Positions 33,765-45,428 of a stretch of DNA of 64,000 nt are shown here, one piece after another (position 1 is the stretch's first letter; each line of letters starts with the position of its first letter). The DNA lies in the NCBI RefSeq assembly GCF_003057745.1, contig NZ_QBJD02000005.1:246777-310776 (forward strand), written 5' to 3'. A program made the translations under genes and the position numbers. The notes under the pieces were generated by a model. It did no database searches and had not been told where the DNA came from. It worked only from the letters and a program-made list of their open reading frames with translations. Source of the DNA: Enterobacter sp. RIT418. GTDB lineage: Bacteria; Pseudomonadota; Gammaproteobacteria; Enterobacterales; Enterobacteriaceae.

Positions 33765-35279
33765 ATGCAACAGTCTGATCCGTATCTTTCGTTTCGCGGC
33801 ATCGGCAAGACGTTCCCCGGCGTTAACGCGCTGACCGATATCAGCTTTGACTGCTATGCCGGTCAGGTTCACGCCCTGATGGGGGAAAACGGTGCGGGAA
33901 AATCCACGCTGCTCAAAATCCTCAGCGGTAACTATGCGCCGACCACCGGCGCGATCGCGCTCCGCGGTGAAGAGCTGGCGTTTGCCAATACCACCGAGGC
34001 GCTGAACGCCGGGGTGGCGATCATCTATCAGGAGCTGCATCTGATCCCGGAGATGACCGTCGCCGAGAACATCTACCTAGGCCAGCTTCCCCACCGGGGC
34101 GGGCTGGTCAACCGCTCGCTGCTCAACTACGAAGCGGGGCTGCAGCTGCAGCATCTGGGCCTGGACATCGATCCGCAAACGCCGCTGAAGTACCTTTCCA
34201 TCGGCCAGTGGCAGATGGTCGAGATCGCCAAGGCGCTGGCGCGCAACGCCAAGGTCATCGCCTTTGACGAGCCGACCAGCTCGCTGTCGGCGCGGGAGAT
34301 TGAAAACCTGTTCCGCGTGATCCGCGAGCTGCGCAAAGAGGGCCGCGTGATCCTCTATGTTTCGCACCGCATGGAGGAGATTTTTGCCCTCAGCGACGCG
34401 ATCACGGTCTTTAAGGACGGGCGCTACGTGCGCACCTTCGACGACATGGCGCAGGTCAACCACGACGTGCTGGTGCAGGCGATGGTGGGGCGCGAGCTGG
34501 GCGACATTTACCACTGGCAGCCGCGCGAGTACGGCGGCGAGCGGCTGCGCCTGGAGCAGGTCAAAGCGGCTGGGGTGCGCATGCCGGTGAGCCTGACGGT
34601 GCGCAGCGGCGAAATCGTCGGCCTTTTCGGCCTGGTGGGCGCCGGGCGCAGCGAGCTGATGAAAGGGCTGTTCGGCGGCACGCGCATCACCGGCGGGCAG
34701 GTGTTTATCGACGGCGAGGCGGTGGATATCCAGAAGCCCGCCCACGCCATCCGCGCGGGGATGATGCTCTGCCCGGAGGACAGGAAAGCCGACGGCATCA
34801 TCCCGGTCCACTCGGTGCGGGACAACATCAACATTTCGGCGCGGCGCAAAAACATCCGCGCGGGCTGCCTGATTAACGACGGCTGGGAGGAGAGCAATGC
34901 CGACCGCCATATCCGCTCGCTCAATATCAAAACGCCGGGCGCGGAGCAGCTGATCATGAACCTTTCCGGCGGCAACCAGCAGAAGGCGATCCTCGGCCGC
35001 TGGCTGTCGGAAGAGATGAAGGTGATTTTGCTCGACGAGCCGACGCGCGGGATTGACGTTGGGGCGAAGCACGAAATCTACAACGTGATATATGAACTGG
35101 CAAAGCGCGGCGTGGCGGTGTTGTTCGCCTCCAGCGATCTGCCTGAGGTGCTTGGCGTGGCCGACCGCATCGTGGTGATGCGCGAAGGCGAAATCGCCGG
35201 GGAGTTACTGCATGAGCAGGCGAATGAACAGCGGGCCTTGAGTCTCGCCATGCCTAAAGTCAGCCAGGCTGTCGCCTGA
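33765..35279 (+). CDS. araG: L-arabinose ABC transporter ATPase AraG
   Basis: A 504-residue double ABC ATPase, the E. coli length. The first domain has Walker [10 protein letters not shown] and [20 protein letters not shown]. The second has a degenerate P-loop ([13 protein letters not shown]) with signature [15 protein letters not shown] and [15 protein letters not shown]. This asymmetric layout is normal for sugar ATPases such as MglA, RbsA and XylG. It powers arabinose import with AraH. It lies between araF and araH, 11 bp before the latter. Confidence 0.97.
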   Translation: MQQSDPYLSFRGIGKTFPGVNALTDISFDCYAGQVHALMGENGAGKSTLLKILSGNYAPTTGAIALRGEELAFANTTEALNAGVAIIYQELHLIPEMTVAENIYLGQLPHRGGLVNRSLLNYEAGLQLQHLGLDIDPQTPLKYLSIGQWQMVEIAKALARNAKVIAFDEPTSSLSAREIENLFRVIRELRKEGRVILYVSHRMEEIFALSDAITVFKDGRYVRTFDDMAQVNHDVLVQAMVGRELGDIYHWQPREYGGERLRLEQVKAAGVRMPVSLTVRSGEIVGLFGLVGAGRSELMKGLFGGTRITGGQVFIDGEAVDIQKPAHAIRAGMMLCPEDRKADGIIPVHSVRDNINISARRKNIRAGCLINDGWEESNADRHIRSLNIKTPGAEQLIMNLSGGNQQKAILGRWLSEEMKVILLDEPTRGIDVGAKHEIYNVIYELAKRGVAVLFASSDLPEVLGVADRIVVMREGEIAGELLHEQANEQRALSLAMPKVSQAVA

Positions 35280-35290
35280 GTAAGGAGCTA

Positions 35291-36274
35291 ATGATGTCCT
35301 CTGTTACTACAACCGGTACGCCGAAGTCGGCCTTCAGCCTTGGGCGCATCTGGGATCACTACGGCATGCTGGTGGTGTTTGCGGTGCTGTTCCTCGCCTG
35401 CGCGATTTTCGTACCGAACTTTGCCACCTTCATCAACATGAAGGGCCTGGGGCTGGCTATCTCAATGTCCGGGATGGTGGCGTGCGGCATGCTGTTCTGC
35501 CTGGCCTCCGGTGATTTCGACCTCTCCGTGGCCTCGGTGATTGCCTGCGCGGGCGTGACCGCCGCGGTGGTCATCAACATGACCGAAAGCCTGTGGATTG
35601 GCGTCTTTGCGGGGCTGATGCTGGGCGTGCTAAGCGGCCTGGTAAACGGCTTCGTCATTGCCCGCCTGAAGATTAACGCCCTGATCACCACGCTTGCGAC
35701 GATGCAAATCGTGCGCGGGCTGGCCTACATTATCTCTGACGGTAAAGCGGTGGGGATTGAAGACGAGCGCTTCTTCACCCTCGGGTACGCCAACTGGCTG
35801 GGCCTGCCCGCGCCGATTTGGCTGACGGTGGCCTGCCTGATCGTGTTTGGCTTCCTGCTTAACCGCACCACGTTCGGCCGCAACACCCTGGCCATCGGCG
35901 GCAACGAGGAGGCGGCGCGCCTGGCGGGCGTTCCCGTCGTGCGCACCAAGATCATCATCTTTGTGCTTTCCGGGCTGGTCTCCGCCGCCGCGGGGATTAT
36001 TCTGGCCTCGCGCATGACCAGCGGCCAGCCGATGACCTCCATCGGATACGAGCTGATCGTCATTTCAGCCTGCGTGCTGGGTGGGGTTTCTCTGAAAGGC
36101 GGCATCGGAAAAATCTCATATGTGGTGGCCGGTATCCTGATTCTGGGGACCGTGGAGAACGCCATGAACCTGCTGAATATTTCGCCGTTCTCGCAGTACG
36201 TCGTGCGTGGCCTGATCCTGCTGGCGGCGGTGATATTCGACCGTTACAAGCAAAAAGCGAAGCGTACCGTCTGA
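35291..36274 (+). CDS. araH: L-arabinose ABC permease AraH
   Basis: A 327-residue inner-membrane permease (E. coli 328), with about nine or ten membrane helices. Characteristic stretches are INMKGLGLAISMSGMVACGM, SGDFDLSVASVIACAGVT, IGGNEEAARLAGVPV (the ATPase-contacting loop) and YELIVISACVLGGVSLKGG. It completes the araFGH operon. An ATG at 35294 directly follows the first one; either may be used. Confidence 0.97.
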   Translation: MMSSVTTTGTPKSAFSLGRIWDHYGMLVVFAVLFLACAIFVPNFATFINMKGLGLAISMSGMVACGMLFCLASGDFDLSVASVIACAGVTAAVVINMTESLWIGVFAGLMLGVLSGLVNGFVIARLKINALITTLATMQIVRGLAYIISDGKAVGIEDERFFTLGYANWLGLPAPIWLTVACLIVFGFLLNRTTFGRNTLAIGGNEEAARLAGVPVVRTKIIIFVLSGLVSAAAGIILASRMTSGQPMTSIGYELIVISACVLGGVSLKGGIGKISYVVAGILILGTVENAMNLLNISPFSQYVVRGLILLAAVIFDRYKQKAKRTV

Positions 36275-36326
36275 GCATTTCCCCGTTCGATTTATGCTCA
36301 ACTATTAATCCTGGCTGAGCCTCCTG

Positions 36327-36355
36327 CCGCCCCGCCAGTTTCCCCGGCGGGGCGG
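36327..36355 (+). terminator. Hairpin after araFGH
   Basis: CCGCCCCGCC-AGTTTCCCC-GGCGGGGCGG is a very stable 10-bp all-GC stem, 53 bp after araH, with only TT following. It is probably the end of the araFGH transcript. Confidence 0.6.
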
Positions 36356-36384
36356 TTGCCAAATGGCGAGCGCCGTCACACTGT

Positions 36385-36392
36385 CTATACTT
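36385..36392 (+). promoter_or_regulatory. Candidate sigma-S -10 element for otsBA
   Basis: CTATACTT fits the stationary-phase sigma-S extended -10 (KCTATACTTAA). It is placed 61 bp before the otsB start. E. coli otsBA is a classical sigma-S operon induced by high osmolarity. Confidence 0.6.
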
Positions 36393-36413
36393 ACATGGCT
36401 ATGAAGGGGGTAA

Positions 36414-38655
<2,242 letters not shown>

Positions 38656-38662
38656 TTTGCCA

Positions 38663-38683
38663 CGGGGGCATTATTTGCCCCCG
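38663..38683. terminator. Shared hairpin between convergent otsA and uspC
   Basis: CGGGGGCA-TTATT-TGCCCCCG spans the uspC stop codon and lies 8 bp after otsA. It is a probable bidirectional transcript end, without a long T-run. Confidence 0.55.
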
Positions 38684-39099
38684 AGCGGAACCAGCAGTAC
38701 GTCGACTTTGCTTGACGCAACGATTGATTTTGCCGAACAGGCCGCGCGCGAAAAGAAGCTCTGGTTATGATTCCCGCAAATAACCAGATCAATATTCTGT
38801 TTGTGACACATATCGAGAATATGCTCGCTTAATTCCCCGGTCGCGATGACCGTCTGGTGAATAGGATAATTTGCGCGTTCGACGAGTTCGCGCAAAAACT
38901 GCTGGGTTTCCTCCTGCAAAACGCCACGAATATCTTCCAGCATCGGCGCAGCCATCTGATTATACATTTCCGGTTCGGCGGCCAGTGTGATCAGGCTGAT
39001 GCGGGCGTTGGTTGGACCGGCGACAGATACCGCTCGGGCAACGAGCTGGTGGCTTTCGGGGGAAAGGGCAACTGAAACAAGAACATGGGCGTAGCTCAT
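38671..39099 (-). CDS. uspC: Universal stress protein UspC
   Basis: A 142-residue universal stress protein, the length and position (between otsA and flhD) of E. coli UspC (YecG). It has the start MSYAHVLVSVALSPESHQLV and the core IDLVICGNHNQSFFSR. In E. coli UspC is linked to osmotic stress, UV resistance and motility. It is convergent with otsA and divergent from flhD, so it borders the long flhDC control region. Confidence 0.94.
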   Translation of the reverse strand: MSYAHVLVSVALSPESHQLVARAVSVAGPTNARISLITLAAEPEMYNQMAAPMLEDIRGVLQEETQQFLRELVERANYPIHQTVIATGELSEHILDMCHKQNIDLVICGNHNQSFFSRAACSAKSIVASSKVDVLLVPLGGK

Positions 39100-39603
39100 C
39101 GCGCGCTCCTGAGATGTCGTCGTGACAACGTTTTTTCAGCTTTACCGCGAATTATCGGCTTCTGCAAGAGGGCAATGCGACATTAGTGTGAAGCTTATCA
39201 TAATTATTCATTAATTATTCTTATAAGAGGAATAATGCAAAAGTTTGTCTGAATCACAAACATTAACAACTTAACGCAAATCTCACGAATCTTGGTCACA
39301 ATCACTAATTGATTTTAACGCGTTATTAACGCAAATGGAATGATCACGATGCGGGAGTATGTTGCAGGGTTAATATGATAACTCTCTGTTTTTTAACACG
39401 GTTAAAACCTGCCTTTTCAGCCGTTTCGTCTTTAAAGCCCCTCTGCCAATCTGTGAACCCAGCCGGCAATTCCCGTGCCGCTTTTCTTCATGCCTATGCA
39501 TGAGTATTCGGCCTGTCAGAATATATACTGCGCCAGATTGTATGCAAAATAACCAAACAACAAGTCGCGCTGATGGATTAATTGGATATATTCTCCATAA
39601 TTA

Positions 39604-39619
39604 TGTGACGGAGATCACA
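39604..39619 (+). promoter_or_regulatory. CRP site of flhDC
   Basis: TGTGA-CGGAGA-TCACA is a perfect CRP consensus. Its centre is about 71 bp upstream of the transcription start predicted from the promoter at 39649-39676, like the class I site of E. coli flhDC. Confidence 0.88.
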
Positions 39620-39648
39620 TTTTTTTTAAAATTCAGGGAGGGCTGCAT

Positions 39649-39676
39649 TGTATGTGTCAAAACTGACGAGTAGAGT
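39649..39676 (+). promoter_or_regulatory. flhDC sigma-70 promoter
   Basis: TTGTAT at 39649 and TAGAGT at 39671 with a 16-bp spacer. The predicted start near 39683 gives a leader of about 210 nt, close to the roughly 200-nt leader known in E. coli. Confidence 0.7.
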
Positions 39677-39894
39677 TTGCGGCGAATTAGGAAAAATCTT
39701 AGTTATTTGTAAGAAATGATAAAGCGTGTAAGCGTCACACCTGCGTGTCGACCGTTGCGCGTTTTGCTGCATACAAATCTTAATTCAACTATGCATTTGG
39801 CCTTTTCTTTTTTATACCGGGTGATTTCCCGGCGACATCACGGGGTGCGGTCTTTCCGCATAAAAATAATAGTTGGTTATTCGGGATGGGAAAA

Positions 39895-40245
39895 ATGCAT
39901 ACATCCGAGTTGCTAAAACATATTTATGACATCAACTTGTCATATTTACTGCTCGCGCAGCGTTTGATAAGTCAGGACAAGGCGTCCGCGATGTTTCGTC
40001 TCGGCATTAACGAAGAAATGGCAACCATGCTTGGCGGATTAACACTCCCACAAATGGTAAAACTGGCTGAAACCAATCAACTCGTTTGCCAGTTCCGCTT
40101 TGATAATGCCCAGACCATCACGCGTTTGACCCAGGAATCCCGCGTTGACGATCTTCAACAGATCCATACCGGCATTCTGCTCTCGACTCGCCTGCTTAGT
40201 GAGATAAGCCAGCCTGATGACGCAGCCCGGAAAAAAAGGGCTTAA
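39895..40245 (+). CDS. flhD: Flagellar master regulator subunit FlhD
   Basis: A 116-residue FlhD, the E. coli length, which with FlhC forms the FlhD4C2 activator of class II flagellar genes. It begins [20 protein letters not shown] and carries the conserved [20 protein letters not shown] and [22 protein letters not shown] 39895 is preferred over ATG 39886, as in E. coli. It is 2 bp before flhC. Confidence 0.97.
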   Translation: MHTSELLKHIYDINLSYLLLAQRLISQDKASAMFRLGINEEMATMLGGLTLPQMVKLAETNQLVCQFRFDNAQTITRLTQESRVDDLQQIHTGILLSTRLLSEISQPDDAARKKRA

Positions 40246-40247
40246 TC

Positions 40248-40826
40248 ATGAGCGAAAAAAGCATTGTTCAGGAAGCAAGAGACATCCAGCTGGCGATGGA
40301 GCTCATCACCCTGGGTGCGCGTTTGCAAATGCTGGAAAGTGAGACGCAGCTGAGCCGTGGCCGTCTCATTAAGCTGTATAAAGAACTGCGGGGCAGCCCT
40401 CCGCCAAAAGGCATGCTGCCGTTTTCAACCGACTGGTTCATGACGTGGGAGCAGAATATTCATGCGTCGATGTTCTGTAACGCCTGGCAGTATCTGCTGA
40501 AAACGGGATTGTGCAGCGGCGTTGATGCCGTGATCAAAGCCTACAAACTTTACCTTGAGCAATGCCCACAGCAGGAAGAAGGCCCTCTGCTGGCGCTAAC
40601 CCGCGCATGGACGCTGGTGCGTTTTGTTGAAAGTGGGATGCTTGAATTGTCGCGCTGCAACAGCTGTGACGGCAATTTTATTACCCATGCTCATCAGCCT
40701 GCTGGCAGCTTCGCCTGTAGTTTATGCCAGCCTCCATCCCGTGCAGTAAAAAGACGTAAACTTTCCCGGGATGCTGCCGATATTATTCCACAACTGCTGG
40801 ATGAACAGATCGAACAAGCTGTTTAA
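40248..40826 (+). CDS. flhC: Flagellar master regulator subunit FlhC
   Basis: A 192-residue FlhC, the E. coli length. The DNA-binding region begins with the [20 protein letters not shown] helices. The zinc site uses four cysteines in [10 protein letters not shown] and FACSLCQPP. It is co-transcribed with flhD. Its last 70 bp carry a sigma-28 promoter for the MotR RNA and mot-che operon, so the C-terminal coding sequence has two duties. Confidence 0.97.
   Translation: MSEKSIVQEARDIQLAMELITLGARLQMLESETQLSRGRLIKLYKELRGSPPPKGMLPFSTDWFMTWEQNIHASMFCNAWQYLLKTGLCSGVDAVIKAYKLYLEQCPQQEEGPLLALTRAWTLVRFVESGMLELSRCNSCDGNFITHAHQPAGSFACSLCQPPSRAVKRRKLSRDAADIIPQLLDEQIEQAV
40757..40783 (+). promoter_or_regulatory. 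Sigma-28 (FliA) promoter inside flhC for motR / motABcheAW
   Basis: TAAACTTT-N11-GCCGATAT, with exact 11-bp spacing, fits the FliA consensus TAAAGTTT-N11-GCCGATAA. It lies in the 3' end of flhC, the known location of the E. coli mot-che promoter. Confidence 0.92.
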
Positions 40827-40882
40827 CCCGAACGCGTGGGCAAGATTCCAGCAGCGGTAAGCGATTACCGCTGCTTTTTTTT
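40790..40882 (+). ncRNA. motR: MotR sigma-28-dependent small RNA (approximate ends)
   Basis: The transcript from the promoter at 40757-40783 would begin near 40790 and end at the terminator at 40851-40882, about 93 nt. E. coli MotR is about 95 nt, starts inside flhC and ends at the terminator before motA. It is known to base-pair with flagellar and ribosomal protein mRNAs. Ends are predicted from signals, not measured. Confidence 0.78.
40851..40882 (+). terminator. Terminator between flhC and motA
   Basis: GCAGCGGTAA-GCGA-TTACCGCTGC is a perfect 10-bp stem followed by eight T. It ends flhDC and the MotR RNA; motA expression requires read-through. Confidence 0.93.
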
Positions 40883-40949
40883 ACCCTGCAAACCGGGAAA
40901 CGCGTCGGCCTGAACGTCCTGCCTTAGTCACTAGCGGAAGGATGATGTC

Positions 40950-41837
40950 GTGCTTATCTTATTAGGTTACCTGGTAGTTCTCGGTACAGTTTTCGGCGGT
41001 TACATGATGACCGGCGGGCACCTTGGAGCACTCTATCAACCGGCTGAACTTATTATCATCGGCGGCGCAGGGGTAGGGGCATTTATCGTTGGCAATAACG
41101 GTAAATCGATCAAGGGCACGCTGAAAGCAATTCCGTTGCTGTTCCGCCGTTCGAAATACACCAAAAGCATGTATATGGATCTGCTGGCGCTGCTCTATCG
41201 CCTGATGGCGAAGTCGCGTCAGCAGGGAATGTTCTCGCTGGAGCGAGACATTGAGAACCCCAAAGAGAGCGAAATTTTCGCCAGCTATCCGCGCATTCTT
41301 GCGGATGCCATGATGCTCGACTTTATCGTTGACTACCTGCGCCTCATCATCAGCGGCAATATGAACACCTTCGAAATCGAAGCGCTGATGGATGAAGAGA
41401 TTGAAACTCACGAAAGCGAATCCGAAGTGCCGGCCAACAGCCTTGCGCTGGTGGGTGACTCGCTCCCGGCGTTCGGCATCGTGGCGGCGGTGATGGGGGT
41501 CGTTCACGCCCTGGCCTCGGCGGATCGCCCGGCGGCAGAGCTGGGCGCGCTGATTGCCCACGCGATGGTGGGGACGTTCCTCGGCATTTTGCTGGCCTAC
41601 GGTTTTATCTCTCCGCTGGCCAGCGTTCTGCGCCAGAAAAGCGCGGAAACCACCAAGATGATGCAGTGCGTGAAGATCACGCTGCTCTCAAACCTGAACG
41701 GCTATGCACCGCCGATTGCCGTTGAGTTTGGTCGTAAAACCCTCTATTCCAGCGAGCGTCCTTCGTTTATCGAACTGGAGGAACACGTGCGCGCGGTGAA
41801 AAATCCAAACCAACAGACGACCACTGAGGACGCATGA
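40950..41837 (+). CDS. motA: Flagellar motor stator protein MotA
   Basis: A 295-residue stator protein, the E. coli length. With MotB it forms the proton channel that drives flagellar rotation. Four membrane helices are visible: two at the N-terminus ([19 protein letters not shown] and a second near 35-50) and two at about 170-225. The large cytoplasmic loop holds [15 protein letters not shown] with the charged Arg and Glu that contact FliG. It starts at GTG 40950 with GGAAGGA upstream and overlaps motB by 4 bp. Confidence 0.97.
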   Translation: MLILLGYLVVLGTVFGGYMMTGGHLGALYQPAELIIIGGAGVGAFIVGNNGKSIKGTLKAIPLLFRRSKYTKSMYMDLLALLYRLMAKSRQQGMFSLERDIENPKESEIFASYPRILADAMMLDFIVDYLRLIISGNMNTFEIEALMDEEIETHESESEVPANSLALVGDSLPAFGIVAAVMGVVHALASADRPAAELGALIAHAMVGTFLGILLAYGFISPLASVLRQKSAETTKMMQCVKITLLSNLNGYAPPIAVEFGRKTLYSSERPSFIELEEHVRAVKNPNQQTTTEDA

Positions 41838-42763
41838 AAAACCAGTCCCATCCGATCGTCATCGTAAAAAAGCGCAAGCATAAGGGGCACGGCCACGGCG
41901 CGCACGGCTCCTGGAAAATTGCCTACGCCGACTTTATGACCGCCATGATGGCCTTCTTCCTGGTGATGTGGCTGATTTCCATCTCCAGCCCGAAGGAGCT
42001 TATCCAGATTGCGGAATATTTCAGAACGCCGCTGGCGACGGCGGTGACCGGCGGGCAGCGCATCTCCAACAGCGACAGCCCGATCCCCGGCGGCGGCGAT
42101 GACTACACCCAGCAGAAGGGTGAGGTGAAAAAAGAGCCCAACATCGACGAGCTGAAAAAGCGGATGGAACAGGCGCGCCTGAAGAAGCTGCGCGGCGATC
42201 TGGACCAGCTGATTGAGGCCGATCCGAAGCTGCGCGCGCTGCGCCCGCACCTGAAGATTGATCTGGTGCAGGAAGGGCTGCGTATCCAGATTATCGATAG
42301 CCAGAACCGCCCGATGTTTAAAACCGGCAGCGCGGAGGTTGAGCCGTACATGCGCGACATATTGCGCGGCATTGCGCCGGTGCTGAACGGCATTCCAAAC
42401 CGCATCAGCCTCTCCGGGCACACGGATGACTTCCCGTACGCCAACGGTGAAAAGGGCTACAGCAACTGGGAGCTTTCTGCCGATCGCGCCAACGCCTCGC
42501 GTCGCGAGCTGGTGGCGGGTGGGCTTGATGATGGCAAGGTTCTGCGCGTGGTCGGCATGGCGGCGACTATGCGTGTCTCCGACCGCGGGCCGGATGATGC
42601 CATCAACCGTCGTATCAGTCTATTAGTGCTGAACCAGCAGGCGGAGCAGGCCATCCTGCACGAAAACGCCGAAAGTCAGAATGAGTCACTGGACGATTTA
42701 AAACAGCCTGGGGCCGTGCCTTCGGCTGCCGTTCCAACATCGCCACCAGCCAATTCGAGGTGA
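41834..42763 (+). CDS. motB: Flagellar motor stator protein MotB
   Basis: A 309-residue stator protein (E. coli 308). One N-terminal membrane helix carries the proton-accepting Asp in [21 protein letters not shown] plug and linker follow. The C-terminal OmpA-like domain (about 150-270, [18 protein letters not shown]) anchors the stator to peptidoglycan. The start overlaps motA (ATGA), and cheA follows after 4 bp. Confidence 0.97.
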   Translation: MKNQSHPIVIVKKRKHKGHGHGAHGSWKIAYADFMTAMMAFFLVMWLISISSPKELIQIAEYFRTPLATAVTGGQRISNSDSPIPGGGDDYTQQKGEVKKEPNIDELKKRMEQARLKKLRGDLDQLIEADPKLRALRPHLKIDLVQEGLRIQIIDSQNRPMFKTGSAEVEPYMRDILRGIAPVLNGIPNRISLSGHTDDFPYANGEKGYSNWELSADRANASRRELVAGGLDDGKVLRVVGMAATMRVSDRGPDDAINRRISLLVLNQQAEQAILHENAESQNESLDDLKQPGAVPSAAVPTSPPANSR

Positions 42764-42767
42764 TAGC

Positions 42768-44768
42768 GTGAGCATGGATATTAGCGATTTTTATCAGACA
42801 TTCTTTGATGAAGCCGACGAACTGTTGGCCGATATGGAGCAACACCTGCTGGACCTGGTGCCCGAAGCGCCGGATTCCGAGCAGCTCAATGCCATTTTCC
42901 GCGCGGCGCATTCGATTAAGGGCGGCGCGGGGACGTTTGGATTTACCGTCCTGCAGGAAACTACGCACCTGATGGAAAACCTGCTTGATGAAGCACGACG
43001 CGGTGAGATGCAGCTCAATACCGACATTATTAACCTGTTTTTGGAAACCAAAGATATTATGCAGGAACAGCTCGACGCCTATAAAAGCTCGGCAGAGCCT
43101 GATGCAGCCAGCTTTGAATACATCTGCAACGCGTTGCGCCAGCTTGCGCTGGAAGCCAAGGGTGAAGTGGCCGTCCCGGCGGCCACTCTGAGCGTTGTGG
43201 GCGAGGTTGACGTTCAGGACGCGGCGCCTGCCCCCGCGCAGGCGGGCAAGCTGCGCGTGGTGCTGTCTCGTCTGAAAGAGAGCGAGGTCAGCCTGCTTGA
43301 AGAGGAGCTGGGCAACCTTGCGACGCTGAGCAACGTGGTCAAGGGCAAAGACAGCCTGGCCGCCACGCTGGACGACGGGATTAGCGAAGACGACATCGTG
43401 GCCGTGCTGTGCTTCGTGATCGAAGCAGATCAGATCGCGTTTGAAACCGAAACGGTATGTGAAGCGGTGCCGGTCGCGGTGGAAGAGCCTGCCGCTGCGC
43501 CGGCCGCGCCGGTGCTCAAGGCCGTGCCGAAAGAGACGCCCGCGCCCGTTCGGGCCGAAAAGCCCGCGGCGCGCGCCAGCGAGTCCACCAGCATCCGCGT
43601 GGCGGTTGAGAAGGTTGACCAGCTGATTAACCTGGTCGGCGAGCTGGTGATCACCCAGTCGATGCTGGCCCAGCGCTCCAACGAGCTGGACCCGGTGACC
43701 CACGGCGATCTCATTACCAGCATGGGCCAGTTACAGCGTAACGCCCGCGACCTGCAGGAATCGGTGATGTCGATCCGCATGATGCCGATGGAGTACGTCT
43801 TTAGCCGCTTCCCGCGCCTGGTGCGCGATCTGGCCGGAAAGCTTAACAAGCAGATTGAGCTAACGCTGATGGGCAGCTCCACCGAGCTGGATAAGAGCCT
43901 GATCGAGCGCATTATCGATCCGCTAACGCACCTCGTGCGCAACAGCCTCGACCACGGTATTGAACTGCCGGAAAACCGCGTGGCGGCCGGGAAATCCCCG
44001 GTCGGCAACCTGATTTTGTCTGCGGAACATCAGGGCGGAAATATCTGCATTGAAGTGACCGACGACGGCGCGGGCCTCAACCGCGAGCGCATCCTGGCGA
44101 AGGCGATGTCGCAGGGCATGGCGGTCAACGAAAACATGACCGACGAAGAGGTCGGCATGCTGATCTTCGCGCCGGGCTTCTCCACCGCCGAGCAGGTGAC
44201 CGACGTGTCCGGGCGCGGCGTGGGCATGGACGTGGTGAAACGTAACATCCAGGAGATGGGCGGCCACGTTGAGATCAAATCAAAGCAGGGCGCCGGCACC
44301 ACCATTCGCATTCTGCTCCCGCTGACGCTGGCGATCCTCGACGGCATGTCCGTTAAGGTTGCTGACGAAGTCTTCATTCTGCCGCTGAACGCGGTGATGG
44401 AATCGCTGCAGCCGCGCGAGGAAGACCTGCATCCGCTGGCGGGCGGCGAGCGCGTGCTCGAAGTGCGCGGCGAATACCTGCCGCTGGTCGAGCTGTGGAA
44501 AGTCTTTGAAGTGGACGGGGCAAAAACCGAAGCGACCCAGGGCATCGTGGTGATCCTGCAAAGCGCGGGCCGCCGCTACGCGCTGCTGGTTGACCAGCTG
44601 ATTGGCCAGCACCAGGTGGTGGTCAAGAACCTTGAAAGCAACTACCGCAAGGTGCCGGGCATTTCTGCGGCGACCATTCTCGGTGACGGTAGCGTCGCGC
44701 TGATCGTGGACGTCTCGGCGCTGCAGGGATTAAATCGTGAACAACGTGTGGCGTGCACCGCCGCCTGA
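42768..44768 (+). CDS. cheA: Chemotaxis histidine kinase CheA
   Basis: A 666-residue kinase (E. coli 654). P1 carries the phosphorylated His48 in [15 protein letters not shown]2 binds CheY (about 160-230); the P2-P3 linker is longer and Ala/Pro-rich ([20 protein letters not shown]). P3 dimerises ([20 protein letters not shown]). P4 has the ATP site with [28 protein letters not shown] and [13 protein letters not shown], and P5 is CheW-like. It starts at GTG 42768. It relays receptor signals to CheY and CheB. Confidence 0.97.
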   Translation: MSMDISDFYQTFFDEADELLADMEQHLLDLVPEAPDSEQLNAIFRAAHSIKGGAGTFGFTVLQETTHLMENLLDEARRGEMQLNTDIINLFLETKDIMQEQLDAYKSSAEPDAASFEYICNALRQLALEAKGEVAVPAATLSVVGEVDVQDAAPAPAQAGKLRVVLSRLKESEVSLLEEELGNLATLSNVVKGKDSLAATLDDGISEDDIVAVLCFVIEADQIAFETETVCEAVPVAVEEPAAAPAAPVLKAVPKETPAPVRAEKPAARASESTSIRVAVEKVDQLINLVGELVITQSMLAQRSNELDPVTHGDLITSMGQLQRNARDLQESVMSIRMMPMEYVFSRFPRLVRDLAGKLNKQIELTLMGSSTELDKSLIERIIDPLTHLVRNSLDHGIELPENRVAAGKSPVGNLILSAEHQGGNICIEVTDDGAGLNRERILAKAMSQGMAVNENMTDEEVGMLIFAPGFSTAEQVTDVSGRGVGMDVVKRNIQEMGGHVEIKSKQGAGTTIRILLPLTLAILDGMSVKVADEVFILPLNAVMESLQPREEDLHPLAGGERVLEVRGEYLPLVELWKVFEVDGAKTEATQGIVVILQSAGRRYALLVDQLIGQHQVVVKNLESNYRKVPGISAATILGDGSVALIVDVSALQGLNREQRVACTAA

Positions 44769-44787
44769 TTAAGTAAAAGGTAATAAC

Positions 44788-45291
44788 ATGACCGGTATGA
44801 GTAACGTAACGAAGCTGGCGGGCGAGCCATCAGGACAAGAGTTCCTGGTCTTTACTTTGGGTGACGAAGAGTACGGAATCGACATCCTAAAGGTGCAGGA
44901 AATTCGCGGTTACGATCAGGTAACGCGCATTGCGAACACCCCGGCCTTTATCAAGGGCGTCACCAACCTGCGCGGCGTGATCGTGCCTATCGTTGACCTG
45001 CGCGTGAAGTTCAGCCAGGGCGACGTCGACTATAACGATAATACCGTGGTGATTGTGCTCAACCTGGGCCAGCGCGTGGTGGGAATTGTGGTTGACGGCG
45101 TTTCGGACGTGCTGTCCCTGACCGCCGATCAAATCCGTCCCGCGCCGGAGTTCGCGGTCACTCTGTCGACCGAGTACCTGACGGGGCTTGGCGCGCTGGG
45201 CGAACGCATGCTGATTCTGGTGAACATTGAGAAGCTGCTGAACAGCGACGAGATGGCGCTGCTGGATATCGCGGCGAGCCACGTCGCGTAA
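44788..45291 (+). CDS. cheW: Chemotaxis coupling protein CheW
   Basis: A 167-residue CheW, the E. coli length and nearly identical in type. It couples CheA to receptors. Typical segments are [41 protein letters not shown] and the [11 protein letters not shown] end. It ends the motAB-cheAW operon, with a terminator 9 bp later. In E. coli the next gene is tar; here 7 kb of other genes intervene. Confidence 0.97.
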   Translation: MTGMSNVTKLAGEPSGQEFLVFTLGDEEYGIDILKVQEIRGYDQVTRIANTPAFIKGVTNLRGVIVPIVDLRVKFSQGDVDYNDNTVVIVLNLGQRVVGIVVDGVSDVLSLTADQIRPAPEFAVTLSTEYLTGLGALGERMLILVNIEKLLNSDEMALLDIAASHVA

Positions 45292-45300
45292 GTAAATGCA

Positions 45301-45325
45301 AAACGGCAACCGGGTTGCCGTTTTT
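45301..45325 (+). terminator. Terminator of motAB-cheAW
   Basis: AAACGGCAAC-CGG-GTTGCCGTTT with TTTTT, 9 bp after cheW. Confidence 0.9.
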
Positions 45326-45333
45326 AATGTTTG

Positions 45334-45406
45334 CGCCCTCTCCCTGTGGGCTGAGGGCTCCCCATTCTCCCTCTCCCTGTGGGAGAGGGCCGGGGTGAGG
45401 GCATCA
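45334..45406. repeat. Intergenic palindromic repeat element
   Basis: Two copies of CCCTCTCCCTGTGGG (45335-45349 and 45371-45385) are followed by AGAGGGCCGGGGTGAGGGC, so the second copy can fold onto itself. This GC-rich pattern is a frequent extragenic repeat in enterobacteria. It lies between the cheW terminator and the convergent symporter gene. Confidence 0.65.
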
Positions 45407-45428
45407 GGCCGCACCCCGCTTAAAGCGT

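Larger units (their letters stand above)
39100..39894 (+). promoter_or_regulatory. flhDC control region and flhD 5' leader
   Basis: About 795 bp of AT-rich DNA with no supported gene. It holds a CRP site and promoter (listed separately) and a leader of about 210 nt before flhD. In E. coli this region integrates CRP, H-NS, OmpR, RcsB, LrhA and several small RNAs. An inverted sequence TTATTC-TTATAAGA-GGAATAA lies near 39215. Confidence 0.75.

Noticed and set aside
34077..35072. Minus-strand 331-residue ORF inside araG
   Set aside because: Antisense to a complete double-ATPase gene; no start signals.
40884..40949. A sigma-28 promoter directly before motA
   Set aside because: No TAAA-N15-GCCGATAA-like sequence lies there; the fitting promoter is inside flhC at 40757-40783.
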